Source: Ramazzottius varieornatus (lineage: Eukaryota > Tardigrada > Eutardigrada > Parachela > Ramazzottiidae). Taken from it: a stretch of 64,000 bases of DNA. Shown one piece after another: positions 34,144 through 45,356 of this stretch. The stretch is taken from positions 555,648 to 619,647 of the forward strand of contig BDGG01000008.1 in NCBI GenBank assembly GCA_001949185.1. Reading direction: 5' to 3'. The position numbers and the translations under genes are program-made. Under the pieces are notes generated by a model. The model was given only the letters and a program-made list of their open reading frames with translations. It ran no database searches and was not told the DNA's origin. Position 1 is the stretch's first letter. Each line of letters begins with the position of its first letter.

Positions 34144-36290
34144 TCTGCGTGTGGTCGAGTCTTTGTTAGGTACAACCGTGTGTTTACCCTATTTGTTATT
34201 GGTGAACCGGAAACCTATGAGCCAACATAATCTTGACTCGAAGGACAGTTCAATCGAAATTCGCTGTGTCTCCCTTTTTTACAGTATTTCGGTGTCGGTT
34301 ATTTTGTACTCTTTCATAGTATGTCTCTAAGTACCTGGTATATCCAAAGGACAGTAAAAGTGCCCGTGTGGATTAAAATGTGCAGTAAGATACTTTAGCT
34401 AGAAATTCTGAAAACCAGGGGTGCAAACTTGCAATGTCAGTCGATTATTCGAAAATTGCCTCGGAAATCGCAGTGAGACTAATGTTTTCCGTGCCACCCA
34501 GAGAGGAGATGGCGCGTTATCACAGCCAAATGTGACGCTGGGACCTTCTCAACTCCGGTATTGAGACAGATGAAGATGGAGGAAGTATCTGTGATACTTA
34601 CGCTTGGTGTGGTTTTGCAGCTGCCCCAACACGTCAGCAATCGTTTTCCTCTTTCATCAACTTTTTTCTCTTCATGAAGACCCACTAATACTTGATCCAA
34701 GTGGTAGCTTATCGCATTGTGGCTCCACGTGCGACAGAGGAGGCTCATTCGATAAACTTTCGGCATAATTTGCATAACCAAAACGTTTAAATTCAATGTG
34801 ATTTGAGTGAGGAGCCCGGAGGGACCCTCTTCCATGTAGGGGCTGTCAGGAAGCCAAACGGAGTTCAGCCATAAGGGAAAGGCTTTGAATGGGCATTGTC
34901 GTGTCGGAGATCATAAAGAATAGGGCCAAATGATGTCGAAAGGAAGAAGTACTCAATATATCGTTAGTAGAGTGTGCAGCGATCATCACGCACCAACATC
35001 AATCGCGGCGGCGAACCGGTTCTGCCCGCTCTCCTTCCTGCTCCACATTCCACAAAGCCTAAAAGTACGAACCGCGTAATATCTTGTTGGCGGTACGCTG
35101 TTCATTAGTGGCAGCTGTGGTGAAATGTTCATGGCTCATCAATCGACATTGACACTCTTTCCTGTCGATTCCAAGTCTTTCTTCGGTCAAGAACGATCGT
35201 GCTCTCGTGACTTCGATAAACTCCCGTTGAGAATGGAGGCCTAGGCCTGGTTTTCTGGAGTACTATTGCAGGTTGTTGTTGCTGCTGTATTTTCTTCTAC
35301 CAATATTGGCAGCTGTGTTTATCTGCTCAAATGAAGTTAAAGGTATGACCAAAGCTTCGACCCACGTTGGAATGTTTTGCTTTCGCTAATGAAGGAATGG
35401 GTTTTGACTGGAGTTGTTATTTTTCTTTATTCTTATCCACGTCCTCGAGGTCCTGCAGGAAATCTCATCCTGGAGCTCGTCGCCTATGCAGAAAGCCATT
35501 AGCGCCTGTCAGGTGGGTGCTCGTATTTCCTTTGGGATTTGTGGAAGCTTTCTTGATTCCACAAATGCTATGATCGATATCTATACGACTTTCATGCTCC
35601 GTAATCTTGGGTGGAAAGGGATAAATAGCTTTCAAGTTCCACCTTCAGTGTTGGAGACACTGCGTTACATGACCGTGAGATTTTAGCGTGCGCGTTCTCG
35701 CGGCATCATGGGGATCATGGAGAGTTCGCAGGATGCTGGTACTCAAGGCCAGACCATCCTTTTCCGCCCAGTGTGGGAAACAATATCTCCGATATCTTTG
35801 TGAATCACTTTGATTGATCTTGCCCGAAGGCTGGAGAATTCAGTCCGGGCTGGATTAAATAAAGTTCATGGCCTGGCGGTCTAGTATTTGATCTTCTCTT
35901 AATCCTTGGGTCCCTGTCTTACCACTTCCGGGTCTTGGTGAGCTTGTATGGCGCTGTTGTGCGTAGACAAACATATTCTCGGATGATTTCGTCGTGTGAA
36001 ATACTCTTCCAAAATTTCTTCTTCTGAAGGACCAAGAAGGAGCTTTGATATGATTAGAGCACAGAATGGATAATGAGCAGCTGGTTACGAGCCATCTTCT
36101 GTATACTGCAGCCTAAGGATCAAACAGCGACATGTGTCATTTACCACTTAAGGACCCTATTCGCATCGACATCATCTTCGTCAATTCCCAGTTGTCCAAA
36201 AAGGCAAATTGCTGAGCGGCACGCGCGTTCGCCGTGACGCTTATTGTTCGCCGTCACGACCCCGATCTCGAAGCCATAATCTTGCGGAAT
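34144..36290. other. Spacer between UVDE and the GPCR
   Basis: I see no supported gene in these 2.1 kb. A 118-codon minus frame (34479-34835) and a 90-codon plus frame (35414-35686) show no family likeness. An AATAAA on the plus strand at 35858-35863 could end a small plus-strand transcript here, but I could not build a convincing spliced gene. Confidence 0.35.
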
Positions 36291-39139
36291 ATGGACAACG
36301 GAAATTATACCTACGAGCGACCCGGGGACCCGGATCTCGACAGCCGGAAAGCCAAGGACGTTCTGCTGTATGCAATATTAATCCTCTTGAGTCTGGTAAC
36401 CGTGGTAGGCAACGCCATGGTCATGGTCGCTGTGTGCCTTGTTCCCAAACTACAACGTCCAGAGAACCTGCTCATCATCTCTCTGGCCATAGCAGACGAA
36501 CTAATCGGAATAGTCGTCATGCCGGTCGCCGCGGTCTACGAGGTACGAGGTGCAGGACAAAATTCGGGCATATTTTTTCTTAGCTCCTGTTGGACGTAAT
36601 CATAAGCTCCTTGTTTCCCGAGGTGCATCAGTCTCTCTATCCTCACGGTTAGAACAGGCTCGAGAACGACAAAATGTTAAGGTCAGAGCAATCTGTCGTG
36701 GGAGGTCTGTCCAATGTTAAAGAAGCCCAAAGTTGTATCAACTGGCGTACGATGAAATATCAATCAAGTGCTAAAACTTTTCGCTAAAACTTTTCGCAAA
36801 ATAATGCTAAAACTTTTCGCATTAACCGAATTATGATGCGAAAATCGCTTATGTCCTGTATTATGTCGAATTATGTCCTGTACCTCGTACCGTTTTGTAT
36901 TTCGGGATGTGGGCAAATGATTTGAACCTGTCTGTTTCTCAAGTGGCGCACAGTTCCGGTCTTTGGCGATGGAAGGCCGCCAGCTGAAGAACCAACTGGT
37001 CCAATCCATTGCACTCATCTTATCCGAATTTCAACATAATTGTTTTAACCAGCTTTTGATTTTTATTCGCCTGGTATCTTTTTTAGGTTCTGGAGTATTT
37101 TCCTTTTGGGAGTGTCGTTTGCAACCTATGGATATCGACGGACATCACCGCATGTTCCGCTTCGATCTTGAGCCTCTGCGTGATCTCGTTTGATCGCTAC
37201 CTTGTCATCTCTCGCCCCCTCAGAGTAAATCATCGATGTACCTTCGCCATGAAGAAATCAGCATGAAGATTTGAGAATTGAGAGGTCGGTAACACTCGGG
37301 TTGATTGTTACACCAAGTGGCGCAATTTTCTTTGTCATTGGCTGAAAGCGTGCGCTGCTTAAGGTGGCGATCATCCTAGAGATTGTTCGTCGATCTCTCG
37401 TTTCATCAGCGATTTAATTGGAAAGCAATTCGAATAATCGAATGAATCAAGTAATTTTCGACCTTCCGGAAACAATTAGTCAGTTAATGACACAGTTTAA
37501 CGCAGTATGATTTTTCATTTCAGTACGGACCAAAGCGGACGGTGCGTTGCATGGTTCTGAGTATTCTTTCGGTGTGGATTCTGAGCGTGATCATCAGCGT
37601 CCCGCCGGTGATCTTTTATGGTAATACCACAGAAGGGAATACTTGCCTAATTAGTCAGGAGCCGGCGTATCAGATCTACGCCACCATCACCGCCTTCTAC
37701 GCACCGACGCTAATTATGATGATTGCTTACGTCAACATTCTGGTCCTGGTTCGTAAGATCCTTAGAACAGAACGACATCTGACCGCAGTGCCCTCTGCTC
37801 CTCGCGGTTTCGACGGGAACGGGTCTTCCGTCCATATGAGCCTCTTGAACGGCAAACAAGTGTACCCAAGACCAAATAACGCCCTCACGTTGCAAAGAAG
37901 GTAGACATCGTGCTTTAAAGAGTCCTGTCTCTTATCTCTGAGTAAGAACGCCGAAGGACAGCTGGGCAAACGAAACGTGTTGATACATCAGTGTTATCCG
38001 GAGTGGCGCACCCTTCCAGCCAATGCTAACGAAAATGTGCGCCACCCACGAGAATAATCTTGCAAGTTTTGTCTGCCCAGCTCTCGGATGATATTTTTTC
38101 ACGTTTCTCAAAACGCAATGAACTATGTGATCCATACAAAATTGAAAATCGGAGGTGTACGTCGCGCATGTAATTTTTTACTGCGATGAAAGATTGTGTG
38201 CTTCTGGTACGTTGCGCTTTGGGTCCTGACCTTCTGACACACTTCATTCGGCTGCGTGAGTAGCTCATGTTAGCGCGTCCTAACGAACACCTTAACGAAA
38301 GGTATTCATCCGCAGCTCAGCCGCTCATATTTCATTCTTCCACTTCTTCCACTTTAAGTGTGATGCGTACCGGGAGTAATGACTTCCTTGTTGGCGAACC
38401 ATTTACAATATTGTGTCAATTCGAAAACGGATACAATTAATACAAGGACAATTAATACAATTAGTATAAGGATTCTTGTACAAGTTCAAAAGTCTTATGA
38501 CGAACATCTGGTTAATGAATGAGCGTTATTTGCTTTGCGACCCTTTTGCCACTAATCTTTGCTGTTTTAATTTTTCAGCGCTTCGGCAAAGTCACAAGAT
38601 TATGCCTACCGCGCTCCTTCCTCCAAGAAGTCTTCCATGGAATCCCGAGAGCTCAAAGCTATCCGGACATTGACGGCGATTGTTTTCGCCTTCCTGATAT
38701 CATGGCTGCCCTTCTTCGTCGTGGCTCTTATCCGCCCTTTCTATCCTGGTGTTCCCAAATGGATTTCCGGTTGGTATCTCCTCTTTTCCCTTAAGAGTAT
38801 TCGCTTCAATACTACTACAGTACATGTTCCAATCAATTTATCGTGTCGTTACAAGCAGGCTTGACATACTGGGCGGGACTTTCCAACAGTGCCATTAACC
38901 CAATCCTCTATTCCGTCTTCAACGCTGATTTTCGACGACCATTTGCCGAACTGTTGCGATGTCGTTGTTGGTCATTACGGAAGACCATGCGAGCGGAAAG
39001 CTATGAATCGCAGTTCGGGGATACAACGCGCGCGTCATTTCGCTCACGCACTTCGCCAAAGACAGATCGCAACATCCATAACGAAGCCATATTTTTCAAA
39101 ACTAGGTCAGATTCTACAGTCCAAGAAAACGAGCTGTAG
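36291..39139 (+). CDS. Class A G-protein-coupled receptor, biogenic-amine type
   Basis: Five exons in phase: 36291-36542, 37087-37224, 37524-37900, 38579-38769 and 38859-39139, 412 residues. A short extracellular N-terminus with an NYT glycosylation site precedes TM1 ([21 protein letters not shown]). TM2 is [21 protein letters not shown]3 is [22 protein letters not shown], with the amine-binding aspartate seven residues after the conserved cysteine and the DRY motif. TM4 and TM5 follow ([20 protein letters not shown]), then a moderate third loop, TM6 ([16 protein letters not shown]) and TM7 ([14 protein letters not shown], with NPxxY). TM5 lacks the paired serines of catecholamine receptors, so a serotonin-like ligand is possible. 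The usual aromatic residue in TM7 near the ligand (WLGY in most amine receptors) is Leu here (WAGL). The subtype cannot be fixed by eye. Introns 1-3 each contain a foldback repeat. Confidence 0.9.
36770..36820. repeat. Short tandem repeat of GCTAAAACTTTTC
   Basis: Three copies of (G/C)CTAAAACTTTTCGC within about 50 bases in the first GPCR intron. Confidence 0.65.
36941..36956 (+). repeat. Foldback repeat, half copy
   Basis: Only the left arm AAGTGGCGCACAG is clear. The expected right arm is replaced by unrelated or decayed sequence. It lies in the first GPCR intron. Confidence 0.5.
37315..37360 (+). repeat. Foldback repeat copy 6
   Basis: AAGTGGCGCAA and GTGCGCTGCTT arms around TTGTCATTGGCTGAAAG, followed by GGCGATCATC. 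It lies in the second GPCR intron. Confidence 0.75.
38001..38045 (-). repeat. Foldback repeat copy 7, opposite orientation
   Basis: Arms GAGTGGCGCAC and GTGCGCCACC, with the loop reading CCAGCCAATG, the reverse complement of the usual CATTGGCTGG. This is the only complete copy I see in this orientation. It lies in the third GPCR intron. Confidence 0.7.
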
Positions 39140-39751
39140 CTACGGAGTTACCGTTTTTGTCTGTGACGCCGGTGGTGCCACATGCAGAAAAGATGGTGTT
39201 TTTTTACGGTGTTTCACTAAATCGGCAATCCATCTGCTGGGCTGAAGCTCACAAAATAAAAAAATGATCTTATAATAAACGCAAGGCATCCTGTCGAGAG
39301 AACAATCGAGCGTGGAACTTTCCCATCAGAAAAACAAGATGGACGTTTTCAGTCACTGTAATGTCATATACATGCAGACTTCCCATACGCGAAGGGTGCC
39401 ACCTATAGGGGACTTTTGGTCGTTGACGACAGAGGGCGCCAGGGTAAGACTCTATGAAGAGATCTGGGAGGGGTTCGTCCAGCTCACCGAAGTATCTTCG
39501 TTTTTCTTTATGTGCGCCCCAGTATGTGACACTGCCACGATTAAACCGGTAAAGATATTGCTGCTTGTTTTCATACATACGTCAAGCTTTCTGTAAGTCT
39601 GACAAGGTCTCACATACAACAAAGACAAAATCGGACATGTTGTGTAGTTAAGGTCGCACTTCGCAGATCAGAGAAGCAGGGAAGGTTGGCCGACAGAATG
39701 CTGACTTGTGTCTTCCAGAATGATACTTGATCCTGTCGAGCAAGAGCTACT
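39140..39751. other. Spacer between convergent GPCR and Gly/Met-rich genes
   Basis: Convergent 3' ends. An AATAAA at 39255-39260 fits the GPCR transcript. No coding exon is seen. Confidence 0.4.
39255..39260 (+). promoter_or_regulatory. Polyadenylation signal AATAAA for the GPCR gene
   Basis: Canonical hexamer 115 bases after the GPCR stop. Confidence 0.5.
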
Positions 39752-41015
39752 TTAACCGCTGCCACCACCTCCACCTTGGTTCATCATCGACATCATCTGG
39801 AAAAAGAAAGATTGCTCATGTGTGCTCACAAGAACACCACCAACGATGGAAACGTATAAGAGGTTCCATTTCCAGCTTCAGCCCAGTGAGTTCTTTGCCC
39901 GCGGAAAAAGTGCTTCCTGCTTACCATGGCCATCATCTACAAGAAAAAAGTGGTACGTTCCTACCAAATCTGGCCCAAGGTAAACTAAAGAAGATAAACG
40001 TACAGCTGCGTTGTTTCCACCACCGCCGCCACCAGCACCACCACCTCCACCTCCGTCTTGTCTTCCTGTAATCGGTATCAGGTGATACACTCATGCCACT
40101 GCCGTAGCGACAGTGTTGCAAATCAAACAAAGTTCTTACCGCCTCCGCCTGCGCCGCCGCCACCGCCATTATTGTTCATCATACTGTAGAAAAGAATCAG
40201 TTCATTTGACGAGTTTGAAACATCGAGACTCCGGTAGGGCTACGGTGACCTTTACCTGTACAGTAGCGGTAGCATGGCCATATTATTATTCTGCTGCCCA
40301 CCTATAAAACTTACCTCATTAATAGTGGAAGCATAGCCATGTTATTGTTCTGTTGCCCACCTAGTGCACACAGCGGTACATGAGATTTAGTGAAGGTACG
40401 AGTACGTAAAATCGCAAAACATTCTTTGTCAAAATGGAAATCAGCCTGTCTAACCATTTTTTACCGAAATCCTACTTGGCACCTGATTGACAGATGGCGT
40501 GTACCGGTATGGTAACCAAAGACAAGCTTACCACCGGAGCCACTGCGATGCGTTGCCGCAATAAGAGGAATTCCAATTAGTTCTACAAGAAACTAAAATT
40601 AGGTCTAGGTCCCGGCTGACTAAACAGACGACACTCTAACGCATCTGAAATTTTCTACCTTCCGTGGAGCTGTTGCCATTTATGCCTACAAAATTCGTAA
40701 ACACGTAAAAGATATTTTGAGTTACAGTCTTGTCTACCAAAGATGGCTACCGATTTTTCTACCCATTTTACCGTTTTCATTCTCCGCGGTATACACAGGC
40801 TTTGGCGGTAAAGCAATGGATGGACCAGATGCGGCTTTTTCCGAAGTTGGCGCAGTCTGTAAAGAAATCAAAGCAAAGGTCAATATTGTGTCTCCACACC
40901 CCAAAGTACCGTGTCCGAGTTTGAAATTCATCCGTGGCCTTCTTACCTCGACGAAGGATGAGAGGGTACATAAGCCGAGCAATATTCCAAATGTGGTTCC
41001 ACCCTTTACTCCCAT
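39752..41015 (-). CDS. Novel secreted Gly/Met/Asn-rich protein built from mini-exons
   Basis: Not a family I recognise. Exons, all in phase: 40947-41015, 40772-40856, 40659-40685, 40532-40582, then either 40315-40360 or 40256-40301, then 40140-40183, 40004-40065, 39925-39936 and 39752-39796; 146 residues. Exon 1 is a signal peptide (GGTTFGILLGLCTLSSFVE). Exon 2 is Pro/Ala-rich and exon 3 is GINGNSSTEG. The next two give a small hydrophobic part and GQQNNNMAMLPLL. The rest is Gly runs with Met/Asn clusters: [24 protein letters not shown], a 12-base micro-exon MMAM, and MMSMMNQGGGGGSG before TAA 39752-39754. Borders are good GT/AG sites, and nine or more junctions agreeing in phase argue against chance. 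Composition suggests a secreted structural, cuticular or adhesive protein; this is inference. The exon 40532-40582 is the least certain. Confidence 0.7.
40256..40360 (-). repeat. Tandemly duplicated 46-base mini-exon, probably mutually exclusive
   Basis: Exon copies 40315-40360 and 40256-40301 have the same length (46), phase and splice sites, and are 13 bases apart. That is far too short to be spliced as an intron, so one transcript can include only one. Seven codons differ synonymously (CAA/CAG, AAC/AAT twice, GCT/GCC, CTT/CTA, CCA/CCG, TTA/CTG). Only the last full codon changes the residue (Met versus Tyr). Confidence 0.7.
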
Positions 41016-41845
41016 CCTGTACTCGTTCGAACAAAATTCCTGGGAAAGTCTTGAAAGGAAACCCAGGCGATCAGAAAATTACTGCGAAAGCAACGAAATG
41101 TAATGCGAATACATCGAACTTGAGAAACTGGGGCGCACCTGCTCTTGGGGAATTCGTGACAATAACGTAATTTTTCTGCTGTCTCACGTGTTTTTCGCAG
41201 CGAGTCTGCGACAAAAAAAACTGGAATGATCACGTACCCACAAGTGCGTGAGCTCCTGTCTGGTCCTACGCAGCGAACCCAAGCCACAGGCGGATGTCGA
41301 GTGTGGTCGAGCGTCCAGTGTAAAAACTTCTGCTTTATTTCTGGATATTTACCTCTATTTACCTCTAACCCACCTAGGAAAGTCGGGAATAAAATTAATT
41401 TCCTGGAACATCGAGAAACCAGTTCTATTCTACTCAACTCGACATGCTCTTTCGAATGAGCCATACATGCTCAGGGACGAAAATGCTCCTGAAACGAGAT
41501 ATCGCACGTCACGTGACCAAAACATGCAAATTCAAGAGATCGTTGAAAACATGGCTCCTAGGGTAGCTTTTCACGGCTAACGCCCATACTTCCAAGCCAG
41601 TCAAACCATCCGATCACGTGGCAAAATCACGATTCAGTTTCTCGTTCCTACCTCGCGCATCATGGTTAGGCTTTTCTGAAGGGTTAGAGGTCAGATACCC
41701 CAGCCTGCCGTGGTAGCTCTTTAGTTCCGCTCGTCGAGCAAGGGGACTTGCTGGATATTAGTATTATCATCGTCTGGACCAATACGGTTAAAACGAGTAA
41801 AATAAACGTATATAAAATTGCCGAAGTGCTTTTTGGGTCTCGTCA

Positions 41846-42903
41846 TTAGTTTCCTGAATGCAGATTCAAAGTTACACAATTCGTAACATCTAGGTTTGAA
41901 ATTATTCGGTAGAAGGATGGAACAGTTCCACATGCATTAAAGCTTATCGTCAACAAAACCTTTTGAGAAATTTTTGAGCGTACGAACGGCAAATGACGCG
42001 GTCGTCCTGACATACAAGACGTTCCTGCCATGTATCTAGGCACGTGATGCAAGTGCTCGGGACAATACCTTGGTATACTCTGTAATGTTCGAAGTAACCA
42101 GCAAGACTTCGCGTTAAATCTTCGAAAACCTGCTTCGAATAGCCGAAGTCTCACATCGTAAGGGGCCTTTTCCCATTCGAGGGGAGAATCTGCACCACAG
42201 CAGTTGAGTTGTGTCTGGTACACATCCAGATCTACCCTGTACTCACAAAGAACGTTACTTAACTTCATGATTTTATGGTCGTCAGGGTATGGGGAACTGG
42301 GCAAGTACAACGGACAAGATCGCCATACCAAGTGGCGCACGTCTTCATTGTCACTGGCTAGGAGCTTGCGCCACTGAAGGCAGCGTTCTTGTATGTCCCG
42401 TTTTCCCGGCTGCGGTAGCGTTATGAGAATTCGAAGTACTCACATGGTGACTGGGTCTGACGAATCATAACGAGCCATGGCTGGCTTCAGTACGCTGGAA
42501 AAATCTATAGAAAGTAGGAAAGGTCATTAGGAATAGGAGATAATGGTTTCCGCTTCAACCAACACCTAGTTACCTGTCGACTTCGGTACCGGCATTCTGT
42601 AATTTGCCGTGTATGTAGATGCTCAGACTGTCGGACCACACATGCAATAGCGGTGGATACAGCGGAGGAGCTTACAGTAAAACACTGAGTCATCCCAAAA
42701 GCGATCGACAACTGGCCAACAAAGCTCAGGCACCCACTGAAAAGTACAGCGATCCAAATGGCCACGCTGAATTCTACACCACCAATAAACTGATTTCTAC
42801 CATAAACGGCACAAGTTAATGACATCAGTCCTATGATGATAAGTGCAGTGGATAAGAGGGCCACGATACACCGTAGCAGCGAATGCATCATGTATTTTGC
42901 CAT
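41846..42903 (-). pseudogene. Tetraspanin-like four-span membrane protein, incomplete or decayed
   Basis: From the ATG at 42903 the first exon (to about 42590) encodes three hydrophobic segments: LLRCIVALLSTALIIIGLMSL, FSVAIWIAVLFSGCLSFVG and FTVSSSAVSTAIACVV. A small exon 42444-42494 leads in phase to 42236 and onward, which has YQTQLNCCGADSPLEWEKAP, the CCG motif of a tetraspanin large extracellular loop, followed by further cysteines (KSCW, RYCPE, GTSC). After the loop I find no fourth membrane segment before the stop at 41846, and a splice alternative would need a 25-base intron. The first segments also recall MS4A-like proteins. Either the last exon escaped me or the gene is broken. It lies beside a complete tetraspanin on the same strand, so local duplication is plausible. 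Confidence 0.45.
42330..42375 (+). repeat. Foldback repeat copy 8 with long outer arms
   Basis: AAGTGGCGCAC and TTGCGCCACT arms around CATTGTCACTGGCTAGG. The left flank GGACAAGATCGCC and right flank CGTTCTTGTATGTCC are imperfect inverted copies, so this copy best shows the full ~90-base unit. Confidence 0.75.
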
Positions 42904-43951
42904 AACGACCAATCAATCGCTCAAAAAACGAAATTCGGCTTGAGTCGGCTAAAGTTCAGAACAGTTCCCAAAAGTTATGACCATCCTCGCGCTCAAAAAG
43001 AAACTAGCAACCGTTGAAGGCTCGGTCAGAATCTACAGACAAAACATGGCCGCGGAGGTCTAGACGTGATGAAACAAGGAAGTCAGGATAGACGTTATTT
43101 TAACGGCCGGACAGCAGGAACCTTCGGCCTGTACTTCTTGATCCGAGGCATGTTCTTTCCGTGGACGACGATCTTGGTGAGTTCAGGCAAAGAAAGCTGG
43201 AGGATGGGATTCCTCCATAAGGGGTAGTGCCAAAGATGGACTAACAAGCCGCTGTTTCTAGCAAAGTGATGCTCTCTCCATGGCAGACTAGATGTGCAAA
43301 AACAGATGTTCGCGGCGCGAAGACGGCAAATGAGTATACGGACCAAGTGGAGTAATTAACCTAATGTGGCCTGTTGGCCATGTAGTCATCGTCTGCAAAT
43401 TGGATACTGATGTTGCTGATTGAGTGGCTTCTTTCTAACCATCGTTAAAATACCTTTTTATTCACGCCATAATTATGAGCCTTGATGCTTGTTTTCGTTC
43501 TTATTCCCGCAACCTTCCCCTCCCCCTTTAACACATTGACTAGCTAGAAGGTTCCGTCACCTGCACACGGGAACTTCTCTGGATGACTGCTGTAAAGGAA
43601 CGGAAATAGGATTGTACGGTTGCTTTCGACTTTGGCTAGAGATCGTTAGTCTAATCGTTCGCCACTGTCTTGCGATACGAAACCGCCAAACGTTACAGCG
43701 AAAAAGAAGCGAGCTCCACAGGGTAGAAGAAATCGAATCACCTTTGCTTTATTCTGTTCAATACAATTAGGTTGCACCGGCAAAATGATCAAATAAATTA
43801 GATAAAGAAGATAGGTTCATTGCACTCGATCGGAGTGTCGTAGGGACATTCAACTGCAGTATCACAGAGAGACCTCGGGGTACACATGGGGCTCTCGAAA
43901 CGTCGTAGAGATCATTGAAAACAACCAGATCGAATTTCAATTTGGCGCCAA
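42904..43951. other. Spacer between the two tetraspanin-like genes
   Basis: No supported exon. A minus-strand AATAAA (TTTATT at 43748-43753) fits the 3' end of the tetraspanin at 43952. Confidence 0.4.
43748..43753 (-). promoter_or_regulatory. Polyadenylation signal for the tetraspanin gene
   Basis: AATAAA on the minus strand, about 200 bases after the stop at 43952. Confidence 0.45.
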
Positions 43952-45356
43952 TCAGAGGTGTTTGTTCCGTGTACGCTTCAGCATCAGGCAAAAGATCACG
44001 TTGAACACGAACCCAACCATTAGAATCAGCGCCATCACCGCTGAAAATAACAAAACATCATTAGCAACATCACCCCTCTCTTGGAAGTCTGAAATGCCAG
44101 TCACTAAAAATCAACTGTATAGGAATATGCTGACGGGGAAATTTTCCCTGACATATTTCCTGCTTATTACCAGACGTTGCAGCTCCGCTCACGGCTGCTT
44201 TTCGTGCCTTTCTCAAGGATTCAAAATAACATCCGGGCTGATACGAGATGTGACCATGATTTTGAATTTGATCCAGACAAGACGTCGGAATGTGCTGTAA
44301 GAAAAAGAAGGGGCCCATAAACGCACCAGGAAGCGGGCGAACAAGAAGCACTAGTCTTTCACAAACCTACATACTTTGAACCGTATGACTTACTTACTAT
44401 GGCAGCAAACTATGCAGGTGAGTGCAAGTCTTACACCATACCTGGAATCGACTCATCTGCAGCCAGTCTTCCGGTTTATCGATGCCGCAGCAGTTATACG
44501 TCCGATGCATGTCGTCCCAGAAGAGCCGCGTGCTGGAAAAATACAGAAATATTCAATGACAGGTTCAAGGTTGATTAAAAAATCCGCACGGTTCGTCGGT
44601 TACGCACTCGTTAGTCTCTGCGTACAATGCCAGCTCGCGCGTCATTTCGGTCCGCAAGACGGCTTCCCTAGCGATCTACAAATATTCCATATCTTATCAT
44701 GCATATATAACACATTAGGGTTTTACCCCAGACATCGACAAACAATAATACGGTTATGTACCAGCTGCGTGCCGAGATATCCGGCTATTACGCCGAAGCA
44801 GCACGCTGTGAGAAAGACCACCAAGGTCGACAGTATGGCGGCCCATAAGGCTTCCTTCAACGAGGCGATACAGCCCATCTGGAAACATTCCGTATTTTTT
44901 GAGTACGAAAAACTGAAGAGCTGGGAAAATGCTAGTGGGAGATAATCCAGCACGAACCATGCCAGCAGCTCCCAGGATAACACCCAGGCTGATTAACAGT
45001 GCCAAAACGCCCTGATAGTCCATCTTCGACGCTCCCGTATCCACTCCATCGACATACCAGGAAATAGTCACGGCCAAATCGGCCACTGCTAGCATCACAT
45101 ATAGTACCTGCAAAAACGAATGCTGCCGGTAAGAACGAGATGGCGAGCAGTACGCAAAATGGGAGGTTGGCAAATACGCTCCTTCCCCCTTTCAACCACC
45201 TGCATACTAGCGAACCACGAAATACGTGGAGTCGCGCGTATGCAGATGGATAAAAAGCAGTCAAACCATGATTGCGGAAGTCTCAAACGATGCGGATGGT
45301 GTTTTCGGACTTACCGAGAAGGCGATGCTGAAGCCTTTGATCTTGTGAACGACCAT
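43952..45356 (-). CDS. Tetraspanin
   Basis: Seven exons in phase: 45315-45356, 44958-45107, 44762-44878, 44608-44675, 44442-44532, 44171-44294 and 43952-44040, 226 residues. Tetraspanins organise membrane microdomains with integrins, receptors and proteases. Short cytoplasmic start MVVHKIKGFS; TM1 VLYVMLAVADLAVTISWY; TM2 LALLISLGVILGAAGM leading into MGCIASLKEALW, the GC motif after TM2; TM3 AAILSTLVVFLTACCFGVIAGY. The large loop has NCCGIDKPEDW (CCG motif), HIPTSCLD (PxSC) and a further PGC; another Cys pair precedes CCG (NEC and EPC in the alternative read-through, removed by my splice choice). TM4 is VMALILMVGFVFNVIFCLML, with the tail KRTRNKHL and TGA at 43952-43954. The start at 45356 was chosen because its 14-codon exon ends at a strong GTAAGT in phase. 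Confidence 0.88.

Noticed and set aside
43767-43991. Minus frame resembling a C-terminal tail (YTEQTPLIGAKLK)
   Set aside because: It is an alternative frame of the tetraspanin TM4 exon; the in-phase frame ends at 43952.
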